Positions 1-14,700 of a DNA stretch of 64,000 nucleotides are shown here, piece by piece. Both the position numbers and the translations under genes were made by a program. Positions within the stretch are counted from its first letter, which is position 1. Every line of letters starts with the position of its first letter. Under the pieces are notes generated by a model. The model did not search any database and was not told the origin of the DNA. It saw nothing but the letters and a program-made list of their open reading frames with translations. The stretch lies in NCBI GenBank assembly GCA_944474755.1, contig OX104113.1, positions 69,523,944 through 69,587,943 on the forward strand, in the 5' to 3' direction. Source of the DNA: Limnoperna fortunei. Lineage: Eukaryota > Mollusca > Bivalvia > Mytilida > Modiolidae.

Positions 1-119
1 CAGATCTTTCATTGCTCCCAATTAATTGATATATTTTGCAAATGATAATCTGAGGAAACTGCATTATGTAACCTTTTTTGTGAAATTGAGGTCGGCTAAT
101 GATTTTCGAAGTTGCTCTC

Positions 120-870
120 ATTATTTGATAAAATAATTATACCCCCACTCGTAAGAGAGGGGGCTATATTGCAGTCCCCTTGTCCATTTGTTCATCCGGT
201 GCAAACCTTTTCTAATAAAGGGATTGATTTCAAATTTGGTGCACAGCTTTAGCACGATGAGTTTTAACTCCCTTTTCCAGGTCAGTCAGTTATCTACTTC
301 CTGTTTTCCAGGCCGAAAAATAGTCACGTGGGTGTTTACTTAGCACGACTTAGTGCTGGTCCATGTTTCTTTAGTTGTTAACTTATTTGGTTAAAAAACT
401 GCCATGGAAAACCTTTATTCACATTTCATTCATTAACTACCCCCACTCGTAAGAGAAGGGGTTATATTGCAATCACCTTGTCGGTCTGTCTGTCTGTCCA
501 TTCGCTGAAAACTTTTGTAAAAGATTTCTCGGCTTCTACTAAAGGGATTGATTTCAAATTTGGCGCACGGCTTGAGCATGATGAGTTGTAGCTATCCTCC
601 TCTTTCCAGATCAGTCAGTTATCTACTTCCTGTTTTCCAAGCCGACTTACACTGTTTCAAGGGTCAAAATAGGAAAATTTTTCTCTGCTTCTACTAAAAG
701 GATTGATTTCAAATTTGGTGCACTGCTTTAGCATGATGAGTTGTACCATGCCCCTCCATTCCAGGTCTGTCAGTTATCTACTACTTGTTTTCCTAGCTGA
801 AAAATGGTTGAGTGGCCGTATACTTAGCACGACTTAGTGCTGGTCCATGTTTTTTTTAATTTAAGCTATA
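120..870. repeat. Dispersed repeat with direct sub-copies
   Basis: A module beginning with a C-rich 'acccccactcgtaagag' string occurs at about 139 and again at about 436. A second module (attgatttcaaatttggtgc) occurs near 224, 546 and 700. The closing phrase 'cttagcacgacttagtgctgg' occurs near 340 and 822 and contains a short palindrome. No coding potential was seen. The pattern looks like two or three partly overlapping copies of one non-coding element. Confidence 0.6.
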
Positions 871-3800
871 TTATTTCATTAAACAAACTAAAAAGGATAG
901 TTGGAATAAGTTTTGTTAACAGACATAACATAACATAGGGATACTATGTTCAGTTGTTTGTTTTAAAGATTCACTCCTGAATAATTTGAAAATCATGGTT
1001 GCTAAGAGGTTCTGGATATTTTATTTAATATGGGTCCACAATTTCTATATTGTTAGGAGAAACCATGATTTTGAAATTAAAAATTTAGATCTTTTTAATC
1101 ATCAAGAAAGCAAAGATTTGATTATTTATTTCCACAATGAAATTATAGCCATTGTATGTTAAAGGTTACATGAACACTACTCCTAATGTGGTTTTCTAAG
1201 ATTGTTGTGTGCTATCATATCAGGAACGTAGGAGGGATGAAAGATATTGTATCCCGGTGGTATTTCTGTGATGAAGTGACAAAAACTGTATTGGTAGCAT
1301 ATATACAAAGTAATTTTATGTGGTGATTGCTGCATGTTATTTTTAACGAAATGGCAATACATGTACATGTACTATTAAATAGCATTAAAACCTGTGATAA
1401 AGTGGGATTAGTTTTATAAATTTTTAAATTGCATTAATTCAATCAATTTTATTTTATCGAGTTTACCATTGATTTAAATGGTAATAAACTTACTCAGTGA
1501 TACAAGTATATTTGTTGTATTTTATCATTTTGTCATTGTGCCAGTTTATTATCATTTTTATTTGATGTAGTCATGACATATTTGAATTTTTTTTTTATTA
1601 TTATGGTTGATTTTAGTGTAAACGGAAGTGAAATTGTAAATTTTAAGCATTTTTTATTTTAAAATTAATGTTTATGCATCATAGTTAATTTTAATGCACT
1701 CATAAATGCAGTTTTGATTTTATTTTATAAAATTGTTTTTTAACTTTTTTTTTTACACTGCCTTTCGTACGCAGAAGTAAATAAATGGCACTGTTGGATT
1801 ATATTATTACTTTACTAACCATGCATACAATTTGAAATTATTAGTCTTATTGATATTTTGGCTGATTTAGAAAAAAAAGTCTTCTATGGAATATGTGTAG
1901 CCTTTTTTTCATCATAAAAATCAAATATATTGAAATACTAAATGATTAGTATCAATTGTTTCTAGCAAAGCATCTTCAGTAGTTTAAAGTGTTATGATTC
2001 CATCCCCCTTCTCTTTACCCTTGGCAGATCTGGATGGAATTTGGAGTAAAAAAGGAAGAATTTTGATTGGATGCACGTACCCACTACTGCACCAATCAGA
2101 TTTTGTTTATAAAAAAAACACATGTACATTTAAGAATGTAAACAAATTATGGTGACGATCAAGTTGTGTAGAATTTTCCATTAAATTCATTTGGTAAACA
2201 TTATGGGCTAAGGATATATTTGCTGGTGATGTTTGTTGGCAACACTTTCTGTGTTTTTAATACGTTATGTGAGATTCTGGGCAACTCACCACACAGAGAT
2301 GATGGGATTTCTGTGTATATTACTGGTTATTATTTTAAAATTGAACACATGTTCAAAGATTGAATGTGTCATAATACAATGGGGATCGGATCATTACTCT
2401 TAGCTAGCAAAGATGCTAAAAAAGATATTGTGCAAGTTTGGTCAAAACCATTTTGCAATGTTTAAGAGTTGTAGATAGAATAAACGTGTCATGTTAACAA
2501 CATACACGACAGATTACAGATCCCATGTATATTGTCCAAGTTATGCAGGTGACACAACAACCCCAACACTCCGAATTGATTTAATGTGGCTTTTTTGGAA
2601 ATGTTTTGTGAGTTCATTACCTGTTTCTGATTGCAGACAATCTGTGTTGTTAGTTTGTACTCTTTTAAATAGATAACATTATATTTGTGTTAGATGGTTA
2701 TTATATCAACAGATTTATATTTTTATATAAAAAAAGTGTTTTATTAGTTGTCTTATATTAGGAAAGCAGATAGTTGTGTTTTCTAATTTTAGTATTGAAG
2801 ACATACCAAGGAGTTCATTATTGCTTTACGTAGACTAAGTCTGTCGTTTCATTGACCAATATTTATTTTCATGTTTTCATACTCTCGTCTGTCAGTGTGA
2901 TGTGTAAATTTCCCCTGAAGTATGACAAGTTAAATTTTTTTAACAACAACTCTTCAAATGGATAGGTATTGCTTATCTACATATTTTGAACTTTACACTC
3001 CTTCATTGTGACTAACAATGATGTGGAAACGACAAGACATGGAAATACATAATCTGGTGATATATGTGTGTTGTTGTTTTAGTATATTGTCATGTTATCA
3101 AGTTGGTAAATGCAAAATACAGCGAAACCTTTTCAAACTGTACACCTTTGAGTATGTTTGATGGTTAATTTAGATGAAAGTGCTACATGTATTACAATTT
3201 AATTAATACAGTTTACAACTATTTACTGTACCTGTCCTTCAGTTACTGTAAACATATTATAGCATTACCTAGATATTGTAGACTAACCTTTGTCAACAAA
3301 AGTGGTCTTTTATGTCTTAAATTTTTTTTGGATACAAAGTTCATATTTTACTCTGTAGGTCATCTTAAATAGTCATTTTTCTCAAAAAAGAAATCTTTAG
3401 AGTAATAGGTTTCACTGGAAATTTTGTTTAAATTTGGTTTAATAAGATTCTGTTATGTCAAACAAGTTTAACATAACTATATGTTTATTATTAATGAGAC
3501 TTAAATGAAATACATGTATAGCAATAAATAGTACTTATTAATGAAAATATTAATAACATTTAGATTGTCTTATAGTCAAAATGCAATGACCTGTTAGGTA
3601 TTTTTTACCTATTTGTCAACCAGTTCTTATTACAGATAACAGCTGTTTAGAAAACAGCTTCAATCTGTTTTCTTGAAAGCTCTTCAGTAATAGCTTGGAC
3701 ATTTTAATTGCAGGTACTCATGCATGACTTAGTTCTCTTACAGTATACCCTACAACAATCTTCATCCACAAAGTTATAAGTTTAAATTTTACATTGATCT

Positions 3801-3970
3801 TCTTTGGATATTAAGTTTTTGTTACTAATTATTGGTAGAAAAAAGTACATAGTTTCAATACAGCAGTTAAAGTGAGCTAAAATACTGCCAGTCTTACAAA
3901 AGATGTATTCAACTTCATTAATCTTTTTTCTCTTTAGTTTTGTTTTGAAGCAGATTTTAACGTGTAAAAT
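871..3970. other. AT-rich non-coding DNA
   Basis: No ORF with recognisable domains was seen on either strand, and no clear terminal repeats. It lies downstream (3') of PPP1R21 and could include very distal 3' UTR, but nothing in the sequence requires that. Confidence 0.4.
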
Positions 3971-3974
3971 TTAA

Positions 3975-4265
3975 TTTATTTTTTTGAAACGAGATGCGTT
4001 TTCTCGTTCATATCTCATCGAAGGGCGTCAGCCCTGAGATGAGATGACGAGAAAATGCATCGAGTTTCATAAAATGTAAATAGTCCGTTTATCGCTGTTT
4101 TGTAACATTGTGACGTTATAATTTTACTTAACGACATCTTGACAGCGAGCTGAGATGGGCCCATCTCAAGCAAGTAGAGTGATATGGAATAATATTGCAC
4201 ACAAAGATCAAAGGAAAATACTGCAAAATAGCGATAATGTCTAGTCACATCAAGACACATGTTTG
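3975..4265. repeat. Palindromic foldback repeat
   Basis: The stretch 3985-4070 is an inverted repeat. 'gaaacgagatgcgttttctcg' on the left pairs with 'cgagaaaatgcatcgagtttc' on the right around the centre 'gaagggcgtcagccct'. Downstream, 'atggaataatattgcacacaaagat' is echoed at 26740-26765 inside the ISL2EU element, so fragments of this family occur at two places in the window. Confidence 0.6.
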
Positions 4266-4848
4266 ATACATGTTTACAAAGCTAAGTTTTCCCAAAAAAT
4301 TCATCAAACGTAAATATTTATAGTATAAAAGTAGTTGCTGCATAGATTTTGTAATTATTGGATCTTCCATTTAATGTGTTTCATCACCAGATTTTATACA
4401 TATATTTTCATTTAAAGCATTAAATTATATATTAATACTATAAAAAACATTGATTTACTTGTCATGTTTTATAATCACAGCTGGCTTCCCAGCTTATCTT
4501 TGAATTTGATACAGGTAAATCTCCTGAAACTCACCTATTACGGGTAGATGTACTGTTAGAAAAAAATACATGTATAGATTTAATTGACAAGGTACCTTCT
4601 GAAAATCAATAGTAGTGATTTGACTGCCATGTATCAATCATGACTTAAATTCTGGCAATCAATCTCCAGGCACCATAAAAATAAAAATTGTGTTAAGTAT
4701 TAGAATATTATTAATAACCATAACATCAGAGGAATTGAAAGTTTTGATTGGATTTAATTGAGAATTATCAGTGAAGAATTTTTGTATGATGCCATAGCTT
4801 GTCTGTTCTACCATCTTTTATTTCTGTTGCAACTTACAGTTCAGTATT

Positions 4849-5028
4849 TTTCAAACTTGGTCAGGAGCTGTGGTCATCAAGAATACTTTAAAGAAAAATA
4901 AGTTTCATTTAAATTGCATGGGATAACGAGCACGTTAATTAGCGATCGCTTTATGAAACGGCACCCAGTATTTTTCAAACTTGGTCAGGAGCTGTGGTCA
5001 TCAAGAATACTTTAAAGAAAAATAAGTC
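4849..5028. repeat. Direct duplication of about 58 bp
   Basis: The phrase starting 'tttttcaaacttggtcagg' and ending 'aaagaaaaataagt' occurs at 4849-4906 and again at 4971-5028, with no difference I could see. The 64-bp spacer contains 'gcgatcgc'. It looks like a recent local duplication. Confidence 0.7.
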
Positions 5029-5214
5029 AGTAAGTTAGACATGGACATACAATTCAGAGGACTGTGAAAAAACACAGATAAAACTAAATAAAAAGAAATC
5101 ACACAAAGGCCAAAAAAATACAGACATTCATTTAACATTTAATCATAATGAGTTGACAACTGAGTGGTCAATACTTCCAAGGTATATAAAGTCAGTTGTC
5201 TGTACAAAGGCATC

Positions 5215-5660
5215 CTCACTTATCAGGGTTTCTGTGTCCACAAAACCAGGACAAACTTAGCTAGGAAATTCCAGGGCTAGAAGATTTTCATATGATGTCA
5301 AACCTTCCAAATATCAACCAATAAAATAGCTTGAAAGAAGCAAGTGTTAGGTAGTAGTCATTTTTACTCTTGAAGAAAACTTAACGCAACTAAAAATAAC
5401 GCAGTAATAACAAACTATTAACACTACTGTACAAAATGCACTGATTTTTACGTGATCTATGCATCATATCGTTTATTTACAACCGACATCGGGATATCCC
5501 TTAACAAAGTCGTGAATGAAAGCTACCTTTTGATTGGCTACATGCAGGTATGATGTAGCCAATCAAAATAGTGACTTCTAGCCCGTGAATGTCCTAGCAA
5601 AATTTGTCGGGGTTTCGTGGACAAATGTGCACACAGAAACCCAGACTTGTGAGAATGGTA
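5215..5660. mobile_element. MITE with long imperfect terminal inverted repeats
   Basis: The left end (from 'ctcacttatcagggtttctg') and the reverse complement of the right end ('ctcacaagtctgggtttctg') match imperfectly over about 70 bases, sharing 'ggacaaa', 'cctagc' and 'ttctagcc' blocks in the same order. The interior has a second short palindrome (gattggctacat / atgtagccaatc). No ORF is present, so this is a non-autonomous DNA transposon. I could not fix its target-site duplication. Confidence 0.6.
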
Positions 5661-8600
5661 CAAAGGGATTATGGTTGATTTTTATTTTCTCTGGTTACTG
5701 ATAGGGATTTAGTAGGTTACCAGGCCACTAAAGGCACTCGGTCTTTTTGATGTTAATTTTCAGACTGAACTAATCTGCATCTCTAGCAAAACCTATCAAC
5801 TAGCACCTCCATATCTGCAGCACTGAGCAATCATTTCTCTAACAAGGTATCTAGTCTACTGGTTTTAGCCTTGAAGTGGAACACCTTCAAGATACCAACG
5901 TTATAAAATTTTCTATGTCAGACAAATGGTTTCATTTAATAAAGACTCGTCAGTGGCCCTCAAACTCAAAAATATTTAAAATTCAAATATCATCCGGCTA
6001 AGGCCATCTACATCTTGTGAATAGAAAAAATCCTTAGAATTTAAATCATTTTCATAATTTCAGTGCAGTAATTTAGACTATGACCATATAAAAGTCTGCC
6101 CCATGTCTTGTTTGTACGTAGATATCTTTTATGCTATCTTTGAATACTACTTACAGCAAACCTAATATTTGGCTACTTAACAGGCCAGTTGCAAAATAAA
6201 TTATTCAAAACTTGTTCACCTTGATATAGCTGTATAATTGTCAACTTGTCGGTAAACAAAAACACATGCAAGCTGAACAATGACTCACATTAACTCTTAA
6301 AGTGGTACTTCATTTAGTCTGTAATTTACACAAGTTAGAATGAATTGGTCAAAAGATATATTTGAACAAATCTTTATTACCAATAACACATTAAATATTT
6401 CTTTATCACAACATTAATTGCACTATTTCGTAAGAGCCATACAAGTATAATACTGGCAACGAGTCACAGTCATATTACACTATAATGGAGGTACTTGACA
6501 AGAACAACACTTAAGCTGCTTTCAAATTGAAATAATTTACAATTAAATGCACTTAATCATTGCATCCAGTCTGGATTAAGAACATGTATTAATTGGTTGA
6601 ATAAACCAATTTCTAGCTTTTCTGCAATCTTAAAAATAAATTTCAGTGTCATTTTTTTATTTAAAAAATCAATATGATTAACTCAGTACTCCATCAATAT
6701 CAGGAATTATCAAGCCAATAACTTAAGTTTATAATGTATTCATCAAAATATATATGTACTAGCAATTAAAGAAATCTGTTATATCCCATAAGCAGATGTG
6801 GATCCAGGAGGCCCAGCTCCCCTTACAACTAGAAAATGCCTCCATAACCCCATGTGATAAAAGTGTCCAGAGCCAGCCCCACACACCCTTATGAAAAATC
6901 CTGGATATGCCACTGATAAGGTAATTGTAAGTGTCTTGATTATGTAACCTGACTATAGTAATGGAGGTCTCCTTGCTTTTTTTCTGTAGTGTTTACACAA
7001 GTTTCACAGTAAATAGTCTACTTATACAATAAATAAATAACGTCTTGGAAATGGAATGGACAAATGGTAGATAAAAAAACTGAATTATTTCTGAAGCACT
7101 GAAAATACATGTACAGGGTTTATACTTAACACCCTAATAAACTGAACCCGACGTTTTTAGATTTACAAAGATTTTAGTACTACCAAATTTATGTTTACCT
7201 TAGGGAGATTTTAACCTGAACCCCGTCCAGCCCCTGGACCAACAGGCCATATCTGGGATTTATTTGACAGTACTAAGATCTAATTAAAGTTTGTTTTTGC
7301 ATACAAAAACGATGTCTCCCCCCCCCATTTCACACCATGTGGATTATCTGCAAAGATCTAAGTTCAAAGTCCCATAACTCCCACAACATTTTGAGGATAA
7401 ACATTTCTTGGTAATATACACAACTACATATGGTATACACGTTACATACCAAGTTTCTTAAAATTTGGTTGAGTAGTTTCAGAGGAGTTGAGTGGAATAA
7501 CTTTGTGATGGACAGACAGACAGGACAAAAACAACTTCTTCCCACAAAGTGGGGGGAGACATAACAGTAGTGGGTTTCATCAGTAGAATAAATTCTACAT
7601 TTCATAGTAACATTGTATTTCTGATGCTCCAGAAATATATGATTAACAATGAAAATGACAACAAATCAGAAAAAAAGTTAAGCAATCATAATTAAATCTA
7701 ACATACTAAATTGTCATGGCTTTAAATTGAGTGTTCAACTCATAAAACATTCCAACAAGCATTTACTATAAAATAAATGAATGAGAAGTGAATAGTAATT
7801 AAGTTCATCAATCATTATCTATCAAGTACTGCATTCCTTAATATACATATATTCAGCTTCCGTTATTCTTACACACAATCAACATCTTTAAAGATACAAA
7901 ATTGCAAATACTAGGAGCTTCATGTGGTATGGCACGTCCTTGACTAAAAATTAACTAAAAATTTTTTTTCACAACTATTTTTTTATGCCACTTCCAGCAA
8001 TTTTTCAGCTAGTTTTTATTTAGTATGAGGAGAGGAAGCTAAAACTCCAACCTTTGACAGAAAAACTGCCAATTGTCAGGTAGGCTGGAGCTATGCACAC
8101 CTGGCCCAGAATTAGGCTCCATACAATATTTGCAGATCCTCCTAACGTAGAGCATTACAATGCACAAAAATGTTTAGAATTGTAGATATTAAATTATCTA
8201 CCTTTATAACAGTTAAGCCTGAAATCAAATGCAGAATACATCATTTCTAAATAATATTGAAAATTACAATTAAATTACCAAAGATAAATCTGACAACAAT
8301 AATGACAAAAAGTAGGTTTCCAGTACATGACTGGACAGGCTTACACTTCCCTGAATGAACAAAGAAATATGACATTGAAGAATAAGAAGGTAAAATGTTA
8401 AAAGACAAAATAAATGTATGCAATTAATAAACTGCATTCTGACTAATGAGCTTTGTTCCAATTCTACTATTATTCACCAATTTTGGCAAACTACTATCAA
8501 CAACCCTTGACAGAAAAGTTAAATATGAATCCAATCCTGTGAATTATTCAACAAGAGGTTACAAACAGTTGATTTGTTAAATTTAGAAAGAAAAATACAC

Positions 8601-8720
8601 ATATATGCATAACTAATCGATAAGGACCGTTTCAATAAAACATAACTAGTCTTTAGGGAAAGAACTTCAAAATACATTGGTTGACCAGAGGACACAAATA
8701 AAATTATATTTTTGGAAATG
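5661..8720. other. Region 3' of PPP1R21: putative 3' UTR and AT-rich DNA with repeat fragments
   Basis: No coding exon is visible. A dispersed repeat lies at about 7330-7565 (its ORF-like reading is spurious and ends in 'cacaaagtggggggagacataac', a phrase type common in bivalve repeats). A minus-strand SINE tail fragment lies at about 7985-8115. Several TTTATT strings could act as minus-strand AATAAA signals, and none stands out. Confidence 0.4.
7985..8115 (-). repeat. tRNA-derived SINE, 3' fragment
   Basis: It contains the tail phrase 'tgccacttccagcaatttttcagct' (reverse complement of the SINE tail) followed by degraded body sequence. The tRNA-like head is missing. Confidence 0.55.
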
Positions 8721-11700
8721 CTATCTTCTGGACTTTTTCCCACTCTGAAACAGAGAAAAACAGGCAGTGAATTAGTACATATGTATCATCAAAATGACTA
8801 AGCAAAATTTTCAAATAAGAAATATTTCTATTTTATAAGCAAATTTAGTATAATTTCATAAATCTTATTTTTATAATCATCAACACACAAAAATAAGTAA
8901 TACAATGTATTATTTGTACACTGCCAGACTTTTGTTTAACAAACACCTTTTTAATTTAAACTTTCACTAACATTAGGGGAACATATCTGACATTTAAGAT
9001 TATAATATTGTAAAATTCTGTGATAATTCTAATATGATTTGCATATTTAGAAATACGTTTATTTCATTGGTTGAGATTACTTCCAGTAGAGGTTTTCAAC
9101 GAAATATATTTTTTGATAAATGAAGTCGACTTAATTTATTTTTGGATAAATGACATTGACCGAACTATTTTTACCGTAACCAACGTAAACAAAGATGGGG
9201 GCTTTCAATATTGAAAGTAGCGATCAGCTTATAAATTATTTGTTTGATGAATTATCATAAATGATTTGTTAAATTTAAAACTTTCCTTGTGTTCGATACA
9301 GAAAATAAGTTTATAGATTGATATAAAACTTAATTGTGTTTATTAAAATCAGAAAATGGTTTATGGAATAATCGTACGTAAAAAGAAACAAAATATTCAT
9401 ACGTTCAGTCAATCCCGCTACCAAATACACAAGAAATATGAAGTTGAGAAACACGTTAGATAAATTATTTCCTTAATGCAATTTTAAAGAATTATAAGGA
9501 TTAAACACCGTTTTCAATGGATTTATCTGTATATCAACAAGACCAACTCACTCACAAACATATCATAAAAGTCCTTCGGACTTTTATTTGTTTGTGAGTG
9601 AGTTGGTCTTTTTGATATACCGATAAATCCATTGAAAACAGTGTTTAATCCTATAATTATTCTAATCAGATTTGCATATTTAGAAACACATTAGATAAAT
9701 TATTTCCTTAATGCAATTTTAAAGAATTATAAGGATTAAACACTGTTTTCAATGGATTTATCGGTATATCAACAAGATCAACTCACAAACATATCATAAA
9801 AGTCCTTCGGACTTTTATTTGTTTGTGAGCGAGTTGGTCTTGTTCATATACCAATAAATCCATTGAAAACGGTGTTTAATCCTATAATTTTTTTGTTATT
9901 GCTAGGAGGTTCCCAATTAAAGAACAGATGTGTTTTTCTAAAAAAATCATAAGTGTACAATCTATCCTAAGTGTTGGAAGATCAAAGCAAAATTGTAATG
10001 TCAACACTTACAATGTATTGTACATTTACAACATTTTGTGAAACTAACTCCTGGCTTTTCAAACTTTCATAATGTTGTTCACATGAATTATTCCCTGAGA
10101 TTGTATGAATTAAAATTTTCTGTGGTTCATAAACCGCAAAAATAAATGCATTAAATTATTTCCCAATTTATGATAATTACCTTGGAAGACGCTTGTGCCT
10201 TCAGGTCATCAATCTCATCTTTCTGATGTGTTAATTTTTCATTGAGTCCAGCTAAATGTTCACTCATCATACTTAACTGCCCTTCATAACTCTTAGTTGT
10301 GGTCTGATATTCATCCTGCAATACAACATTTTCAGAATTGTTATGTGTAGTGTTTCTCAAACTGGAATGACATCTGCCAACGACCACTATGTAGGTCAAC
10401 CAGGGATTATATTCTCTCAAAATTGTTATGCCTTATCAAAATTAATATAATAAATTAGACCATATTAAATTGATTTTAAAATGTATTTTAAGATTATGAA
10501 ATTTATCTCTTTCTTTCTTTCAAATTTTATTTGATACAGATTCAATTAATTTTGTGGTTCAAATTTTTCCTGCTTTTAAAAACGTTGCAGTTGCAATGGC
10601 ACTTAACACATTGGTTTCATCATATGCAAAGTATTTTGTTGAGTACTAAAATGACCGTTTGCATGTCCCACCAAAAAACCAAAGAAAATCAGAATAGATT
10701 CATAAAGAATAGATTTCACAATACATGTATTACTATTTACTATCAATAAGGCTATCAAGAAAGGGGGGATAACAAGTGTGGTGTTATCTCCCTTTACAGA
10801 TTTGTGAATGCAGTTGATTAAATAAATTGAAATGCCACTTCAGCAATTTTTCAGGTGAACTGTGATGACATTTTACTGGTAGAAAAAGATGTAGTAAACT
10901 TTAAGTGTCTAAGAGTATTCTTCCTGTAATGATACAATTTGAGGTTTAACTTGCCACTGAGTTAGATAAAACCAACAACCAACATCAAACTTGCTGTGCT
11001 TTCCTGACCACATCTCTCTTTTTGATATTAAAAATTAAATATCTTATGTTTCTTATTGATTTTCTTGTGTATATGTTTTTACTACTGACCTTTAATTGAG
11101 CAAGTGTCTGTGCTGTTGCTTTGAGTTCTTCTTCCAATTTAGATTTTGCTTTTTCTGCTATCTGCAGTTGTCTATGTAATGCCCTTACCTGAAACATATA
11201 TCAAAATGGAGTTCATAAAATATTTTAATTTATTTCTGAAAATGTTAATTCAATTAAACTTTCTAAATGAGTTTTGTTTGAATATTGTTTAACATGGTAC
11301 ATTTTCAGCAATTTTTCAGCTATATCATGGCATCCAGGGTTTATTGGGGAGGAAGTCTGAGTACCCAGAGAAAACCCCCATTTTTCAGTAGGAAAACTGA
11401 CAATACTTGTCAGTTAAGACTGAAGTCAAGTGCACCCTGCCTGCTTTGTAAATAAGCAAAGTAAAAATACAAATGAAAAAAAAAGTTAAAATAATATACA
11501 GACATATTTCGTCAAGAAACAATGGCAATTTATATTAAAACCAAATGTATTTCATCAATATAGACGAAAGATCAGCTAAATGTATTCAGTGTCTTCAATA
11601 AGTGAAAAAATGTGTAAAAATACATTCAAAATGAATAAATTTTTATTTAATTACTTTATGTGTTTATTTTGTGGTAATTTAATTTTCGCTATGTTCACGG

Positions 11701-14700
11701 TAACAGTTGGAAGGCGAAAATAAAAACTCGCGAAATATAAGGGCAAATGATATACAGATCGTGAAAATTATATTAAACCAAAATAAACTCGCACAGTTTT
11801 TTAACAAAAATGCCAAATTTTTCACACACGAAAAAAAACCACTTATATGGTAGTTTCAACCCAAATTTTGCAATTTTTTCAATATCTTGGCATGGTGACA
11901 ATTTAACAGACAGAAGTTAGAGAAAAACTACAAACCACAAGTCCATTGAATGGTAAACTTTATCATGTCAAGCTATGTGCACTGGATCAGTAGGAATTAA
12001 GTAATACTAAAGAGAGGCAGGCACAAGTATTAATGACCAAAAAAAAGGCACAAATATAAAGAAATTTTAAATTTATTGACAATTTTAACATTTAAGGAAC
12101 TACTATGATGACTTTTTCAAAATGCAAAAGTTGTTTTTCACAAACTGTTTAAAAATTAAGTAATAATCACTAAACATTTTTTTAGACATATAGTCTTACC
12201 TCTGAATGGAAACTAACAGATTTACTGTCAGCCTCTTGTAGTTGTAATGTCAGTTCATTTATACGATTGGTGAAATGATTCTTAATTAAACTCTCCCTGG
12301 TCTCCGAGTCAGTACCTGGTGATTTTACTGATTCTAATTTACCTATCTTAAAGGTAAAACAAAAAAAAACCAAAGTTAGTAGTAGTTTATAGTTCCACAC
12401 TGAGTTTCTGAAACATTACCAGTTAGTTCTGAAAGTTTACATACAATATAATTCTTTAAACTTTTTGGTATACTTAATCACTAAATAAGCAATAAATAAT
12501 CTGACGAAAGAGAATTATTCATTTTGTTGGGGTTTTTTAAGATTTAACACAACTTTCAAAAATATTTCAGCTATATCATGGCATCCAGTTGAAGGGGTAG
12601 GCCTAAGTATCTAGTGAAAACCTCTGACCTTCGTCAGGATCCTTGTCAAGGTTAGAGTTTAACACACCCTGCCCAACACATTTCAATTTGAATTGGTGTA
12701 TGCACTTTTTTTAAAAGTCAGTTTAATTACAAAGTTCACAGAAAAATCACTTAAATTTGGTTTAAACTTTAGTTCTGAGTAATTTTGAAGCACTTTCTGA
12801 AGGCAAATGGTTTGAAGATACTGGAGTTTTTAGATGACAAAATAGAACCAATATATAGAGAAATTTTCCAAAAACTGATAATCTTACTATACTATTCTGC
12901 ACAGGTGGTTCTGAAGACTTCTGATTGGTGGAGGAGTCTGTGGATATGGCAGTAATATTATCTTCAATAGAATCACTTCGCTCAGATCTACGTTTATTTT
13001 CTGATAATTGTTTTTCCATCTTTTTCACTTTCTGAAATGATTGTAAAAATTTTTAGTACAATGTTTAACCAACAAGAAATAAACCAGAATGGGTTAATTT
13101 GATTAAGAATATGTCTTGGAGACTGTATTCAGACAATCACAGACTTGAACAGGTCATCTAAAGAAACACACAAATTCAGACTAGAACACATTATATATAG
13201 AAGAAACACACTTACACCAACTAGACCACATAATCTACACAGACACAACATATACATTTACCTGTAGTTCATTGTCATACTTTATCTGTAAGAGTTGTAG
13301 TTCTAACATGTAGTGTTCTTTGTCTTGTTCAAGACGACTAACTCTCTGTTGGAAAGTTGTAAGCTATAAAAAACAAACGTATAGTAACACAATTTAAATT
13401 CAGGAAACGAACTGCAGTAATTTTTAAACTATAACAAACCCATATGTTTTCTACATTCATGAAGATTTTGTAGGCAATGAAGATGGCATTTCCCTGAAGT
13501 TAAATTATGTCCTGTAATTTTCAATAAATTTTAAATAGGACGACCCAACAATATTGCTAGTAAGTTTTGTTAACTAGTTTCAGAGAAGAAATTTTTTTTC
13601 AATATTCCCATTGGCACCTATGTTCAACTTAGTCCTGCAGTGGTGGCCATTTTGATTTTCTTATTGGTATAAAAAACATAAACTTCAAATAGGACCATCC
13701 AAACAATATATTGCTAGTAAGTTTTGTTTCCATTGGTTAACCAGTTTCAGAAAAGAAGCCTTTTTAAACTTTTACCCATAGTGTCCTATGTTAAACTAAG
13801 TCCTGCGGTGGTGGCCATTTTGAACTTGTGATTGGCATAGAAAACATAACCCCCCCCCCCAAACCCCTGCCTCCTCTATCTTCTGACCCTAGTTACGACC
13901 CTGATTGACCAAGTGGTTTCAGAGAAGAAGATTAAAATGTAAAAAGTTTACAGATGCTTTCACCCATCAGGTGAGCTAAAAAGTGTATCATTTGGGAAAG
14001 TGTTTAGTAGATGAGAATTATTTTTGTATTGGTCTTTTTTTCGTGCAGAGGACACAACAAGACATAAAACTTGGTATGTATTTCCATCAAATAGGCAATC
14101 TTATTTATAAAAACAGATATCTCCTTAGTCAATACTGTTTACTAGGGAGAAGAATTGAACATGTATAATGAATTGTTGGTGCTAGACAGCATTTAAATGT
14201 ATCACAACTAAAAAAAATCAATAAAATGACAAATTATCCTTTTTATTATTGCCAGATATAAACATGGAAATATTTACATGGGCTAACCAAGATCTGTGTT
14301 TGAAATGCTAATATAACTCCCACACAAAAAACTTTTGTTAATTGTATCAGGAAAATAACTTCCCCACTACACCCTAATGAAAATAACCACTTTTAAAATA
14401 ACTTTATATTGCCACATGTTAAATGTAAGTATAAAACCAATCTATGTTATATTGTCACCATTTCTGTAGGGAAATGGGAATTGGAGGCGAGTTGCACTGT
14501 GTTCACATATAATTTTAACATGAGCAGGGCTCACGCTGGGTCAAAATTATAGGGAGAAGTCACTTCTCTTTTGGGTGGTTGACAGGGAGAAGTGAGGATA
14601 GAACAGGGAGAAGTGGGTGGACAACAGGGAGAAGTTGCATTACCGGTATATGTCACGAAAGCATCCTGTTTTCTTTGCTTTTTTTTAAATAGGTGTTGGC

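Noticed and set aside
9440..9895. Repeated hairpins considered as a CRISPR-like array
   Set aside because: Only two long palindromic units without spacer structure in an animal genome; foldback repeats explain them.
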